From: Macrothele yani
Taxonomy: Eukaryota; Arthropoda; Arachnida; Araneae; Macrothelidae
DNA: 64,000 bases
Assembly (NCBI GenBank): GCA_039090855.1
Contig: CM077011.1
Coordinates: forward strand, 22,011,001-22,075,000
Direction: 5' to 3'
The notes below the pieces were generated by a model. That model saw only the letters and a list, made by a program, of their open reading frames with translations. It was not told where the DNA came from and did not search any database. The position numbers and the translations under genes are program-made. Positions 23,470-33,056 of this stretch are shown here, piece by piece (position 1 is the first letter of the stretch; each line of letters starts with the position of its first letter).

Positions 23470-25085
23470 AACTTACCACTGCAGTTGCACGCTGCAGTGA
23501 ACCACAGTTCCTATCAACTTGGTCACCAGCAACCACTTAGTTTGCAGGGTCTCCCACAACGCTTCACCTTACAGTCGGAACTTTTGTTTCACCTACCTCC
23601 TGATAGATACAATTTTTGCCATGCTGATTTGTTTTCAATCTTTGCTTCCCCAGAGACTATTTTTTGTCTTTCCCGACAAATTATCATACATAAATTGTTT
23701 TCTCTCACCACTATATTGAGCTTTGTGAATAGGTCGTTGCGTCAGCTACAAGCACCTGTAAATCTTCATTTCATATGTCATTTTGAGACGATTTTCCTAT
23801 ACACATTTCCTGTTTTTTTTCTTGTTTCGCAAGTGAGTGTAATCTTGTTCCTCAACATTCACTGTACTATATTATTTGTACTCTCTATTTTATTAGAATT
23901 TTTTTGTTTGTCTCAATATTGTACATCACTTTTAGTAGATCAATTATTGTATAGAATCCTATGAATTGTTCGAAGCATGAGCTACTTATAATTGTCAATT
24001 TCTTTTCACGCTTTTTTTAAGACTGTTCTCATCCTCTTCACATGTATCATTTCGTGTATAACTCATGTGTAAATGTTTTTGTTTTTAATTACTCATCTTG
24101 CTGAATTATGTATTCTCTCTGCGATGTCAGAGACTATTTCTTTTTACCACCTCTAACAAACTATTATATATAAATTGTAACTTCTCATTGTACAGAATCG
24201 TGTATATAGGTCGTTTCACGAACCACAGACATCTGTAAACTTTGTCGTTTTTACAGTATATTCGTATCTTCAATTCCTGATTCAACTGTGTAACTTTACT
24301 TTTCAACTGTGTAAATTTGTGTTCTTCAATACCCACTGTGATGAGTTGCGTCTTCTCTCTGTATTTTCAGAGATTTTTTTCTTTTGTATTCTCAGGAACA
24401 TTATTGTATATAACTATTTTTAATATCACCGTTGTATGTAACATGTATTACCGCGAGCCACATTCATCTGTAAATTTTTCATCATCTGTCTATCGAATTT
24501 TTGATTTCAGGTTTGTCTCCTTGATCACCTGCAACCTCCTGGTTTTTAAGGTCACCCACAATGTATCACCTTTCGGTCAGAATTTGTTTTTCATCAACAT
24601 TGTGTAAAATTTATACTCTATAGTGCTCATCATTCTGGATTGATTTTACTCTCTGTATTACCAGAGATTCATATTGCCTCGCCAGATTTCTACTGCACTT
24701 AACTGTTGTCATGCAAACGTTGCACCGAATCCTGTAATTAACGTAGCGCAAGCTGCACACATCTGTTAATTTCTCATCACCTGTCTTTTGAATCTATGTC
24801 TGCAAGCTCGAATTCTGTATTATTCCTTGCATCAATACTGTGCAAAATTAATATTGTATAACGCTTTTCAAGCTGAATTGTTCCTATTCTTTGCTTTGTC
24901 AGAGACTTTTGTTGCCTCACCAGACACTCGAGTGTAATTACCTGTTTTTTTTACTATCTTCAATGTACAGAACCGTGTAAATAAGCAGTAGCGTAAGCTA
25001 CAAGCATCTGTAAATATTTTTTTGTCATACATCATTTGAGATGATTTATTCAAGCACATCTCCTGTATCTTTCTTCTAATAAATA
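23470..25085 (+). repeat. 3' region of Tx1-like LINE made of diverged repeats
   Basis: Two anchors recur in order. CAGAGAyT plus a T-rich stretch occurs near 23654, 24128, 24369, 24661 and 24900. CATCTGTAAAT-like occurs near 23752, 24230, 24466, 24758 and 25008. Spacing is about 236-292 bp, with one double gap where a unit is decayed. CTGTGTAAA/ACTGTGnAA words also recur. No coding frame is conserved between units. Confidence 0.7.
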
Positions 25086-25089
25086 CTGT

Positions 25090-26085
25090 GTGAAAACTGA
25101 CTCTTCGAGACATGGTTTCGACAAGGTTTTGGAACACAGCGATAGATATGCGCTTCCATTCAGTACATAATGCTGCAGCTAACTGTTGCTTAGTAGTAGG
25201 CCTTGGTTCCAATCTTCTTATGCGGCGCTCTAATTCATCCGTAGGGCTCTATGGGATTTAAATCAGGGGTCTGTGTTAGCTAGTCCACACACGATACGGA
25301 ATTATCTTCAAACCACGCAGTAACAGTCTTTGCTTAATGGTTTGCTGCATTATCCTGCTGGTACCAACAAGGCTCGGTTCCGTAATATTGCCACAGAGCT
25401 GATAAGGCATTATTCCCCAGAAAATCGTGGTATACGTGCTGGTTAACAGGTTTGTCCACGATAACCAATGGGCCGGGGCCATACTACGAAAAACACCCCC
25501 ACACGAGTACACTGCTAGCTCCAAACTTGACCGTAGTCACAGTACACTGTGGTAAATACCGTTCCTCCAGTTGCCGCCATACCCCACACACGGCCATCAG
25601 ACTGATGAATCGTGTATCGGGATTCATCAGCCCGTAGGAAGTTTTTCCATTGATCTATGGTCTACGATAAATATTCTTTACAACATGCTAAACGACGTGT
25701 AGCTTGCAGAGCGGAGATGAAAGGCTTATGAGTGCACTACCACGGTAACCCATGGAATGAAGTTCTCTGCTAATGGTACGTGTACAAACAGAGGTTCCAT
25801 CATTTTTACTGACCTGTACACTGAGGCCTTGTGCAGTACTCCGTCGATTAGCTGCAATGACTTTCCTGAGGCTTCGACGTCCTCTATCACTTATTTTCTT
25901 TGGTCTGCCAGTAACGTTTTGCAGCATCAGGCACGGCATGTGTCTTCCATTTATTCAGTACATCCAAAACAGTTGACTGGTGTATGTTTAAACGCTTCTC
26001 GGCTTGTCTTATGGACAACTCACTAATACCCAACGATCTTTCCTTTCTGAAAGTCAGTTCTCTCCCGCTCCGACATTTTCACTTA
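25090..26085 (-). pseudogene. Tc1-like transposase, broken
   Basis: Tc1/mariner transposases excise and insert DNA elements at TA. On the minus strand the N-terminus begins at ATG 26072 (MSERERTDFQKGKIVGY). The helix-turn-helix region follows with RQAEKRLNIHQSTV and, after a shift, GRPKKISDRGRRSLRKV near 25890. The catalytic positions can be followed: DESRYT (first Asp) near 25600, YQQDNAANH (second Asp) near 25355, and the third acidic residue at TPDLNPIE near 25265. These are spread over different frames with several stops, so the copy is dead. It lies between the 3' end of the Tx1-like LINE and an RTE-like pseudogene. Terminal inverted repeats were not identified with confidence. Confidence 0.85.
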
Positions 26086-26219
26086 ATCGTACACTGCGAT
26101 ATGATCACGGGGGCTTGTTTTTGTACCGTGTGCGGCTCTACCGGGCACCTTAACAATGCAGCGGATTCGTGCATGTGGTTTTGAAGGGCTGTCCGGTGAA
26201 TTTTGTTAATATAGTGTAT

Positions 26220-27115
26220 ATCTAGGCATTGCCATTTCTGGGATTTTAAGCTAATCATGTCTTCCAGTAATTTTCCCAATCCACAAGTTCCTCTTATTTT
26301 TCCTGGATACATAAAAGCATGCATCTCTACACGCTCACTTCAAATGTCTGCAGCATCTATGTTTTTTAGTTAAGGTCCATGTCTCGGATCCATATGTAAG
26401 AACTGGAAGGATGATTGAACCCAATTTTTGCAAGACATGTTGTATATTGAAAGTTGTAGTGTTTCTACCAAGTATCCTTCAGCCAAGTTTTTTATGCCGA
26501 TTAATTTCTTCAATGTGCCCCTTGCTTGAGGTAAATGCACGTATTTCCTCAAAGTAAATATACGTATCTATTACTTAGAGTGTTTTCCCAATCAATCGCT
26601 AAGCCTTCATTTCTTGTAAAAGCATTTTACATCAATTTTGTTTACTCCCAGTTTCCTATTCTTGTCAGCAAGTCCGGGATCATGCGCTACAAAAATGATC
26701 GTCATCAGCAAAAGAAAGCTTAGTTAAATATTCTCCATTAATTTTTATGCCCATGTCTTCCCAATTCAATGATTGAAAGATATTTTTCAATGTGGCTTTG
26801 ATGAGTTTGGGAGATACGGTGTCACCATTTCTCACTCCCTTTACCATTATTATTGGTGCTGTACCCTCAAACAACCGAACATTTTTACTTCCATATATCT
26901 TACTAATTGTGCTAATGTATGCATCTTCAATACAGCAGCATTTCAAAGGTATAAAAAGTATTATAATTGCTGATAGTTTCAAGGAATCAAATGATTTTTC
27001 ATAATCAATAAAATCCATATATAGAGGGAGTTCTTGTTCCATAGTTCTTTCAGTTACTGTAGTTCCCTCAATACATGGATATGATCTATAGTGCTGTAGA
27101 CCAACCTGAATCCCG
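26220..27115 (-). pseudogene. RTE-like LINE reverse transcriptase fragment
   Basis: The minus-strand frame 27042-26680 gives FIDYEKSFDSLKLS (RT motif A region), GVRNGDTVSPKL, INGEYLTKLSFADDD (motif C) and more. Further downstream, in other frames, are ILPVLTYGSETWTLTK and an RNLWIGKITG-like segment. Upstream GYSTIDHIH precedes the frame near 27100. The order and wording match 36565-37715, so both are copies of one family. In motif C the sequence after FADD is altered by a frame change. 5' truncated and inactive. Confidence 0.82.
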
Positions 27116-27784
27116 ATTCTTCTCTGTGTTGAGCTTCATTCACGTGTATGCTGCGTTACTTAAAAGGAACAAGTGTATTCTAAAGCTACTCACGTTATGC
27201 ACCTTATTACAAAAAAAAAAAAAAACAATCCAGTTTGCATGAAAATTGGCAGCTGACCAAGACAAATATTTCATCTTCAGTAAGATCATTCGAAGGGATT
27301 TGTGTTTTAAGCAAAGGCAGTCCGCCACAGCTATTAAGCACGTCAACTTTACCACGGGTGGAATAGCCTCTTTTTCTTTAATTTTTTTTAGTTACTTGAC
27401 AAAGTTAACTGACTGCACAGGACTGGCAATTGGTTTCTTGCTTGCTTTCTTTACTTAGGTTAGATATCAAGAGGTATCATATTCTATTGTCACATTCCGT
27501 ATCGCAACGTGGAATGAATTGCGGAAGTTACACAAGTACCTCTAATACCACTTTGCGAATAATACATCTTGACTGGCACTATCAGAAAATCTAAGAATTT
27601 AATCCTTGGGAGGGGAGGTTCACTTGTTATCATATCCTATGACATAAATAGATCATATGTAGAGGATTTTAGGAACGGAGTGTCTGACGCCAGGTCTTAA
27701 CCCTTAGAAATAGGAAGCTATAAGATTTCGAGATAGAGTGCCCGATATTAAAGTCTCAGGGAAGCAAGGTAGAAAGGGGGAGGA
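27116..27784. other. Unassigned DNA
   Basis: Nothing recognised. A 13-bp A run at 27212-27224 may be the tail of an unrecognised retroposed fragment. Confidence 0.4.
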
Positions 27785-27962
27785 AGACGCCCTTATTTAT
27801 TACCGGAGGGCCAGTACCCGGGGTCCGACGGCTTAACGTGCCCATCCGACGCACGGTGGGTATTTAGTGGTTCGAACGTTCGCACCTGCCTAAGATCGAG
27901 CCTGAGGTTTTCTCCATGGCAGTCACGAGCGTTGGCCACCAGGCCACCCGCGCCCCATATCC
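27785..27962 (-). mobile_element. tRNA-like SINE candidate (family not otherwise seen here)
   Basis: The minus strand begins GGCGCGGGTGGCCTGGTGGC, an A-box-like string, and has CGTTCGAACC as a B-box-like string about 75 bp further on. The segment is much more GC-rich than its surroundings. Only one copy is in the window, so the SINE call rests on box spacing alone. Confidence 0.4.
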
Positions 27963-28199
27963 TATGACTTAAGTGTTTTTCATTTAATATACCTCGTGCA
28001 TGGAAGCTTAAATCACCACACAACGTTTTGCTTTATTTGCTCTTGAACACAGCAATTCCTTCATGTGACTTAACATTACTAACTACACTGTGAGGAGAGC
28101 AATCATGGAATACCTGGATCCTTAGCAACGTGACGCTGATACAAGAACAAGCCGCTTGACAGGTATATAGGCGGGAGGACATCACTGGATTCACGAAGA

Positions 28200-29090
28200 T
28201 GGTAATTCGGTGTCACTATGGATAAACATAATGAGTTAATAGAGTTTGAAAGAATGGGTCACTATCTGGTAGGTGGTACAGGAATTGACCTATTCCTGTT
28301 CAAGAGTATGGACAAAGTAATGGGAAATTCAACATTTCCAGAATAATGTCGCATCATGGACAGCGCTCTGCACGGAGAAAGGGTGTAGATTAGCATTACC
28401 GTCGACGACTATTTCGGATGTTTGCAATCAACTGGTGACCGACAGTAGCACGAATCACCGCCGACTTCAGCGCAGGAGGTGCCAGAAATGTCTCCACCAA
28501 TATCTTGAATGATTATTAGCTGCAATAGGTTTTTTTGCCACCGCCCACACAAGTCCCGTTGCTAACGACATACCACCACCATATTTTACGCCTTAACTGG
28601 GTGAAAACACATCGGCTCTGAACGCTGGATGATTTCAAACTGGTCGCCTGGTCCGACGAGTTCCAGCTATTTCACGCAGACGGTAGGGCGCCAATTTAAC
28701 TGGTGTACGAAGCGATAGAGCAGTCATGTCAAAAAGGTTCTGCTTAGGCTGATGACGGCTTGGTTATGGTTTAGGTATGTTAATTTCTGGTACGACTAGG
28801 TGCATCTGTGAATGGCCCATGCTACGTGTCCGTCTTGGGAGACCATTTTCATCCGTTCATGGTCATCGTTTACTCAAAATGCAATGAACACTTCAAGCAG
28901 GATAGTGAGCCTCCCCCACAGAGCCGTGGTAACCAGAACATAGAAAACGTTTTCACCGTTTTATGGGCAGCGGAGCAGCAAGCATAGATGGAGCTACTTG
29001 TGGAAAGCTTTCGTGACCACGATGCCTCACCGTTGGTCTGCCCTTATCAGGAAGAAGGTTAAGCCTATCCATTACTAGTAGATATCATAT
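28200..29090 (+). pseudogene. Tc1/mariner-like transposase, heavily decayed
   Basis: On the plus strand, fragments in changing frames follow Tc1 order. The N-terminal part lies near 28225-28330. A DDFKLVAWSDEFQLFHADGR-like segment near 28628-28690 carries the first Asp. A CVRLGRPF-type segment lies near 28830. QQDSEPPPQSRGN near 28898-28940 holds the second Asp, and NIENVF follows in the position of the third acidic residue. Stops and shifts are frequent. No inverted ends were recognised. Confidence 0.65.
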
Positions 29091-29224
29091 CAATTGCATC
29101 GTCTCAGTGCATTATGATTGCCATCAACACAGAAAGAAAGCAATTACAAGACATGTTTGCTTGTGCTAGATTTTCTAGCCCAAAATATGTAATTGAAATT
29201 GTCCAACTTCTTTCTTTCATATCA

Positions 29225-29365
29225 GTGTTTATATTTTGGGTGTTTAACAACCCCAGTGAACACCTAAGTGTTACATAACGGTCACCTATCCCTAATTTAA
29301 GCCTACTTATCACAGGGGAAACTGAAAGCCAGTACTGTAAGAAATAATATGCCACCTGTGCTTGA
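29225..29365 (-). mobile_element. SINE A, old copy
   Basis: The plus-strand order TTTGGGTGTTTAAC, CCCTAATTTAAGC, GAAAGCCAGTACTGTAAG and ATGCC follows that of a minus-oriented SINE A, with many substitutions. The tRNA-like head is not recognisable. Confidence 0.6.
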
Positions 29366-29499
29366 AAAGCCGCATGAAGGAATTACTGTGTTCAAGTGCA
29401 AATAAGGTATAATGCTGAGTGGCGATTTAAGCTTTCAAACTTTTTCACTTTTTGTAACCCTTAAGGGTTGGAGTTTCCATTGTATCATTCATCTCTGGA

Positions 29500-29710
29500 A
29501 AAGAGACAGGTTAACCCGATGGTCTAGAGTTTAGAAGCTGGGCTTCTGATAGTTACTCCGATGTTCTAGAGTTTAGAAGCTGGGCTTTTGATATATCCTA
29601 GTACGGGTATGGGGTATACAACATTGGATCAATCTGTTCCCCAGAACCAGTGGTCTAATTTAGTTACCTGTGATTTCTGGATGCTCACGTGTTTAGTTAT
29701 ATGGGCGACT
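29500..29710 (+). mobile_element. SINE A-related old copy with duplicated head segment
   Basis: A 37/38-bp segment is repeated in tandem (29519-29556 and 29557-29593; core TTCTAGAGTTTAGAAGCTG / TCTAGAGTTTAGAAGCTG). After it comes a SINE A-like body (CCCCAGAACCAGTGG, CTAATTTAGTTACC). Divergence is high, so family assignment is tentative. Confidence 0.45.
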
Positions 29711-29848
29711 TCTTATAACAACAAACTGAAGTCATCGTTCCTTCCACGTTAATAAGTGAGTTCCGAGAGAAATTATCATAGGCCGCCACCGGGAAACGAA
29801 CCCAGGGTCTTTCAGTTACGCGCCGGACATAGACTAAGCAATGACTTC
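29711..29848 (-). mobile_element. SINE C-type tRNA-like head
   Basis: The reverse complement carries CGGCGCGTAACTG, GGGTTCGTTTCCCGG and GGCGGCC, nearly identical to the head of the plus-strand copy at 30015. A shared body (CTTATTAACGTGG..) follows. The next bases (29850-29905) match the 3' body of the other copy in plus orientation, so at least two insertions or a rearrangement meet here. Confidence 0.65.
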
Positions 29849-30014
29849 TGTTTGGTGCTCCTGATCCACGTCGTGTGTATGAATTAATTATTCAATCGCC
29901 TCATACTTTTTGTTCATTTGCTGCTTTTCATCTTTGGTGAATCCCCAGCACTGTGCGGGGCTCCATGCAGCAACCAGCATTGTGGTTTCGTAGTTAATCA
30001 CATGCAAGTCTGGA

Positions 30015-30200
30015 GAATTGGAGGCCGCTGTAATGTAGTGGTAGCATTCCGGCGCGTAACTGGAAGATCCTGGGTTCGATTCCCGGTGACGGCCGATGAA
30101 TGTTTTTCCGCGACTGACTTATTAACGTAGAAAGAGCGATGATTTGTGTGGTGTTCCTGATCCATGCCCAGTGTATAAATTAATTGTTTAGTCGACTCTT
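30015..30200 (+). mobile_element. SINE C-type, tRNA-like head and body
   Basis: 30020-30093 folds as a tRNA-like cloverleaf. The acceptor GGCCGCT pairs imperfectly with the 3' GACGGCC, the D stem is AATG/CATT, the anticodon stem TCCGG/CTGGA has loop CGCGTAA, and the T arm is CTGGG/CCCGG. The loop lacks the universal U33 and the acceptor has a mismatch, so this is a tRNA-derived SINE rather than a working tRNA gene. A body of about 100 bp follows. Confidence 0.7.
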
Positions 30201-31664
30201 ATAAACTTAGATTATCATGGGATGGTAAAACCCCGAAAAAACCTGCATGCTTGCCGTGGCACCTTAGAAACTTAGGATACTAAACATTTCTCCAATACAG
30301 ATGTTATGGTGTAATCCTCAAACATTTGCTGATCGGTGGACAATTATAAGAAGTGTAAAATGCAGCAGGTCGTCTATATACCTAAGCAACAGATGAAATA
30401 TTACGCAGACTATCAGATGATTTTTAATGTTTCCTCTGCATGGTATTAGGGAACCTCGCGCCACGGAGATTGGTCAACAAGAAGTAGACAGAGAAAAAGC
30501 GAATGATAAAACTGACGTTGTTCCACAAGAGTGGTTGGCTAGTCGTTTTATATTTTCTCGCACTAAATATGCATTTTCGTGTTAATCCTTTTAAATCTTT
30601 TTTTGTACAGAAAAAAATGTCTGTTCTATGACTATTTTTTCAGTGTGACGTCACAAGGCCACACAGTGAATATTTCAACATCACGTCTGCACAAGCCCAG
30701 AAGATGATTTTTGCGACAGAGTGGTCAGACATGTAGGATTCTGACTAAACGTCCAACATGGCTTCCGGATTAGAATCCCGGATGAGAAATCGGCAGTGGT
30801 GTCGGCCATAAGGCATTTGATATATTAATTGTTTGGAAGCAGTGGCCCAAGATTTGGGCAATACGTTTACGATTGTTGATTTTCGAACAAATGAAAACGC
30901 AATTTTAGAGGAATTTGGCATTGCGTGGACATTAAATTTTAAAAATTGGTGATTTCAGGAATAATTAAGTGTTATTTAAAATTATGGTTAGAGAGACCAC
31001 ATGAAGAGAGGTAGCGCTGAAAAGTAGAAATATGATCCTATTAATGAAACGCATAAAATCGGAATTTTCTCACTTTGGAAGGAAAGAGTGATTGATGAGC
31101 TTGAAGTCTTCCGTGAGAGTGGCATCTTACAACGTCCAAAGGTTGCACAGAGGTGAAACTAGAACAATGCTGCATGGACATATCCTCTACTAAATTTATG
31201 GAAATAAGTAATTAAGTGAGGGTGTTAAGGACTAACGCAAAATGATGATTCTTTTTTTTTCAAGTGATTGCACTGCTAAGTGTTTTACTTTTATAGAGTT
31301 CAGAGAGATGTATATGGAAAAGCTCGGAAAGATTGGTTACGAAAGATTTCTTGAGGGGTATGTTATTTCAGCTTGACTGAATCACTTTGATGTTATGGTT
31401 CGATGATAAGTCTCAAATTGTTGTACAGTTTGTAAGACAAAGACCATTCTACTGCATTCCGATGTCGAAGTACTACGTGATTAAGTATGAAGCAAATAAT
31501 GCTCTGTGATGTGTACTGACTGATCATTACATACCAATGGCTAATAAACAATAATTGACCTCTTAAACAGCATGGCGGTTTTGGCCGGAAATGCTATTTA
31601 GTGCCTATTAGCTTTACGTTATGTATTTAAGCTACCCGGAGCACGACTAAACTTTACGCTGGAA
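30201..31664. other. Unassigned DNA
   Basis: No supported gene or repeat. A possible degenerate tRNA-like string near 30730-30830 (GAGTGGTCAGACATGTAGG.. then TTAGAATCCCGG) may be a relic SINE head. Confidence 0.4.
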
Positions 31665-32041
31665 ATCTTCCAAATTCGTGGATACAATGCAAATAGACAA
31701 TGTCATCACTCTTCCACGTTTTTCTTTGATTAACACACAGCAACCGAAAAATTGTTATCCGGACACCACTATGATCGAACCCCAGATCTATCGATAACTA
31801 GCCGAGTGCGTTCGTCTTACGCTACGGTGGCCAACAATCCACGGCGCTCTGTGTGTTTATCTCTCAGCATCTGACTTCACAAATCTGTAAGGATGGGCTC
31901 AGAAACTGAGACGCCTCCATCTGATGGGTCTTGACGGCACAAGCTATTTAATTATAGCTAATAAATCCAATGGGAGAGAGTAAATGGTCCAAATCTTCCA
32001 AATACGTGGAGACAATGTAAATAGACAAAGTCATCGCTCAC
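31665..32041 (-). mobile_element. SINE C dimer, truncated
   Basis: On the minus strand this contains the end of a first unit (31993-32041), a linker of about 140 bp (31860-31990), a tRNA-like head (about 31770-31845, B box GGGGTTCGATC) and a 3' body ending near 31665. Linker and body match the complete dimer at 38395-38892. The first tRNA-like head is missing because an opposite-orientation copy begins at 32028. Confidence 0.7.
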
Positions 32042-32218
32042 AGATAAACACTAGGAGCCGGTGATTGGTGGCCACAGTAGCGTAGCACGAACACATTTGG
32101 CTAGTTATCGAAAGATCTGGGGTTCGATCCCAGCCTTGTCCGGATAACAATTTTACGGTTGCCGTGTTTTAATTAAAGGTAAATGTAGAAACAGTGCTGA
32201 CTGTCTATTTAAACTTTA
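32028..32218 (+). mobile_element. SINE C, plus-oriented copy
   Basis: The plus-strand head GGTGGCCACAGTAGCGTAGC, B box GGGGTTCGATCCC, then CCGGATAACAATTTTACGG and a 3' body. It is fused to the broken end of the minus-oriented dimer on its left, giving an inverted arrangement. Confidence 0.75.
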
Positions 32219-32219
32219 C

Positions 32220-33056
32220 GTAACGTGTCAGTAAGAAGCTGTAGTTCTGCAATAGAATCATGCTTAAGTCAGAAGATGCTTTGCAATGAAGCATGTTTAG
32301 TTATGCTGTGCAGTGAATCAAAGTTCTGCAGTTGCATAACGCTTCAGTGGGAAAGTACTTCACAGTGGAGCATGTTATGTTAAGCTGCGCAGTGGAGCCT
32401 AGTTTTGTTGTAGAAAAACGATTAAGTCCGAAAATGCTTTACCGTGAAGCATGCCAATCTGTACAGTGAAGCATGCTAAGCTGTACAGTGAAGCAAATTA
32501 AGCTAAGCTGTACATTGAAGCATGTAAAGCTAAGCTGTACAGTGAAGGATATTAAGCTAAGCTGTACATTGAAGCATATTAAGCTAAGCTGTACAGTGAA
32601 GCATATTAAGCTAAGCTGTACAGTGAAGCATATTAAGCTAAGCTGTACAGTGAAGCATATTAAGCTAAGCTGTACAGTTAAGCACGTAAAGCTAAGCTGT
32701 ACATTGAAGCATGTTAAGCTAAGCTGTACAATGAAGCATAGTTCTACAAAAGAATCAGACTTAAGTCAGAAGATGCTTTACAATGAAGCATGCTTAGTTA
32801 AGCTTTGCAGTGAATCATAGTTCTGCAGTTGCATAACGCTTCAGTGGGAAAGTACTTCACAGTGGAGCATGTTATGTTAAGCTGTGCAATGGAGCCTGGT
32901 TCTGCTGTAGAAAAACGATTAAGTCCGAAAATGATTAACCGTGAAGCATGCTAAGCTGTACATTGAAGCATGTTAAGCTAAGCTGTACAGTGAAGCATAG
33001 TTCTACAAAAGAATCAGACTTAAGTCACAAGATGTTTTACAGTGAAGCATGTTGTG
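32220..33056 (+). repeat. 27-bp minisatellite with degenerate, higher-order flanks
   Basis: The core 32473-32745 repeats a 27-bp unit (AAGCTAAGCTGTACAGTGAA plus GCATATT) about ten times with single-base variants. The flanks hold looser units and a longer block: TAGTTCTGCA, CTTAAGTCAGAAGATG, TTCAGTGGGAAAGTACTTC. This block appears on both sides (near 32250-32440 and 32740-32935, part again near 33000), indicating higher-order duplication. Because 27 is a multiple of three, the core is open in one frame and repeats a nonapeptide (KLSCTVKHI). This is very likely a by-product, not a gene. Confidence 0.9.

Larger units (their letters stand above)
17700..25085 (+). mobile_element. Tx1-clade LINE, long but inactive copy
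   Basis: A non-LTR retrotransposon of about 7.4 kb. It has a 5' leader (about 17700-17951), ORF1 with a zinc knuckle, ORF2 with apurinic-type endonuclease, reverse transcriptase and a C-terminal CCHC finger, and a 3' region of diverged repeats. The RT wording (SPGPDGLPVSFYK, LPRSF, FPKKGD, NWRPISLLN, RGVRQGCPLS, KSTGLWTGSW) is typical of the Tx1 branch of the L1 group. The sense strand is pyrimidine-rich throughout. A Tc1 pseudogene follows at the right. Exact ends are uncertain because no target duplication was identified. Confidence 0.88.

Noticed and set aside
30020..30093. Functional tRNA gene
   Set aside because: The cloverleaf lacks U33, has an acceptor mismatch, and the same head recurs nearby joined to a SINE body.
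32473..32820. 115-codon frame with a repeated nonapeptide
   Set aside because: Product of the 27-bp tandem repeat. No start context, and the frame is lost in the flanking degenerate units.
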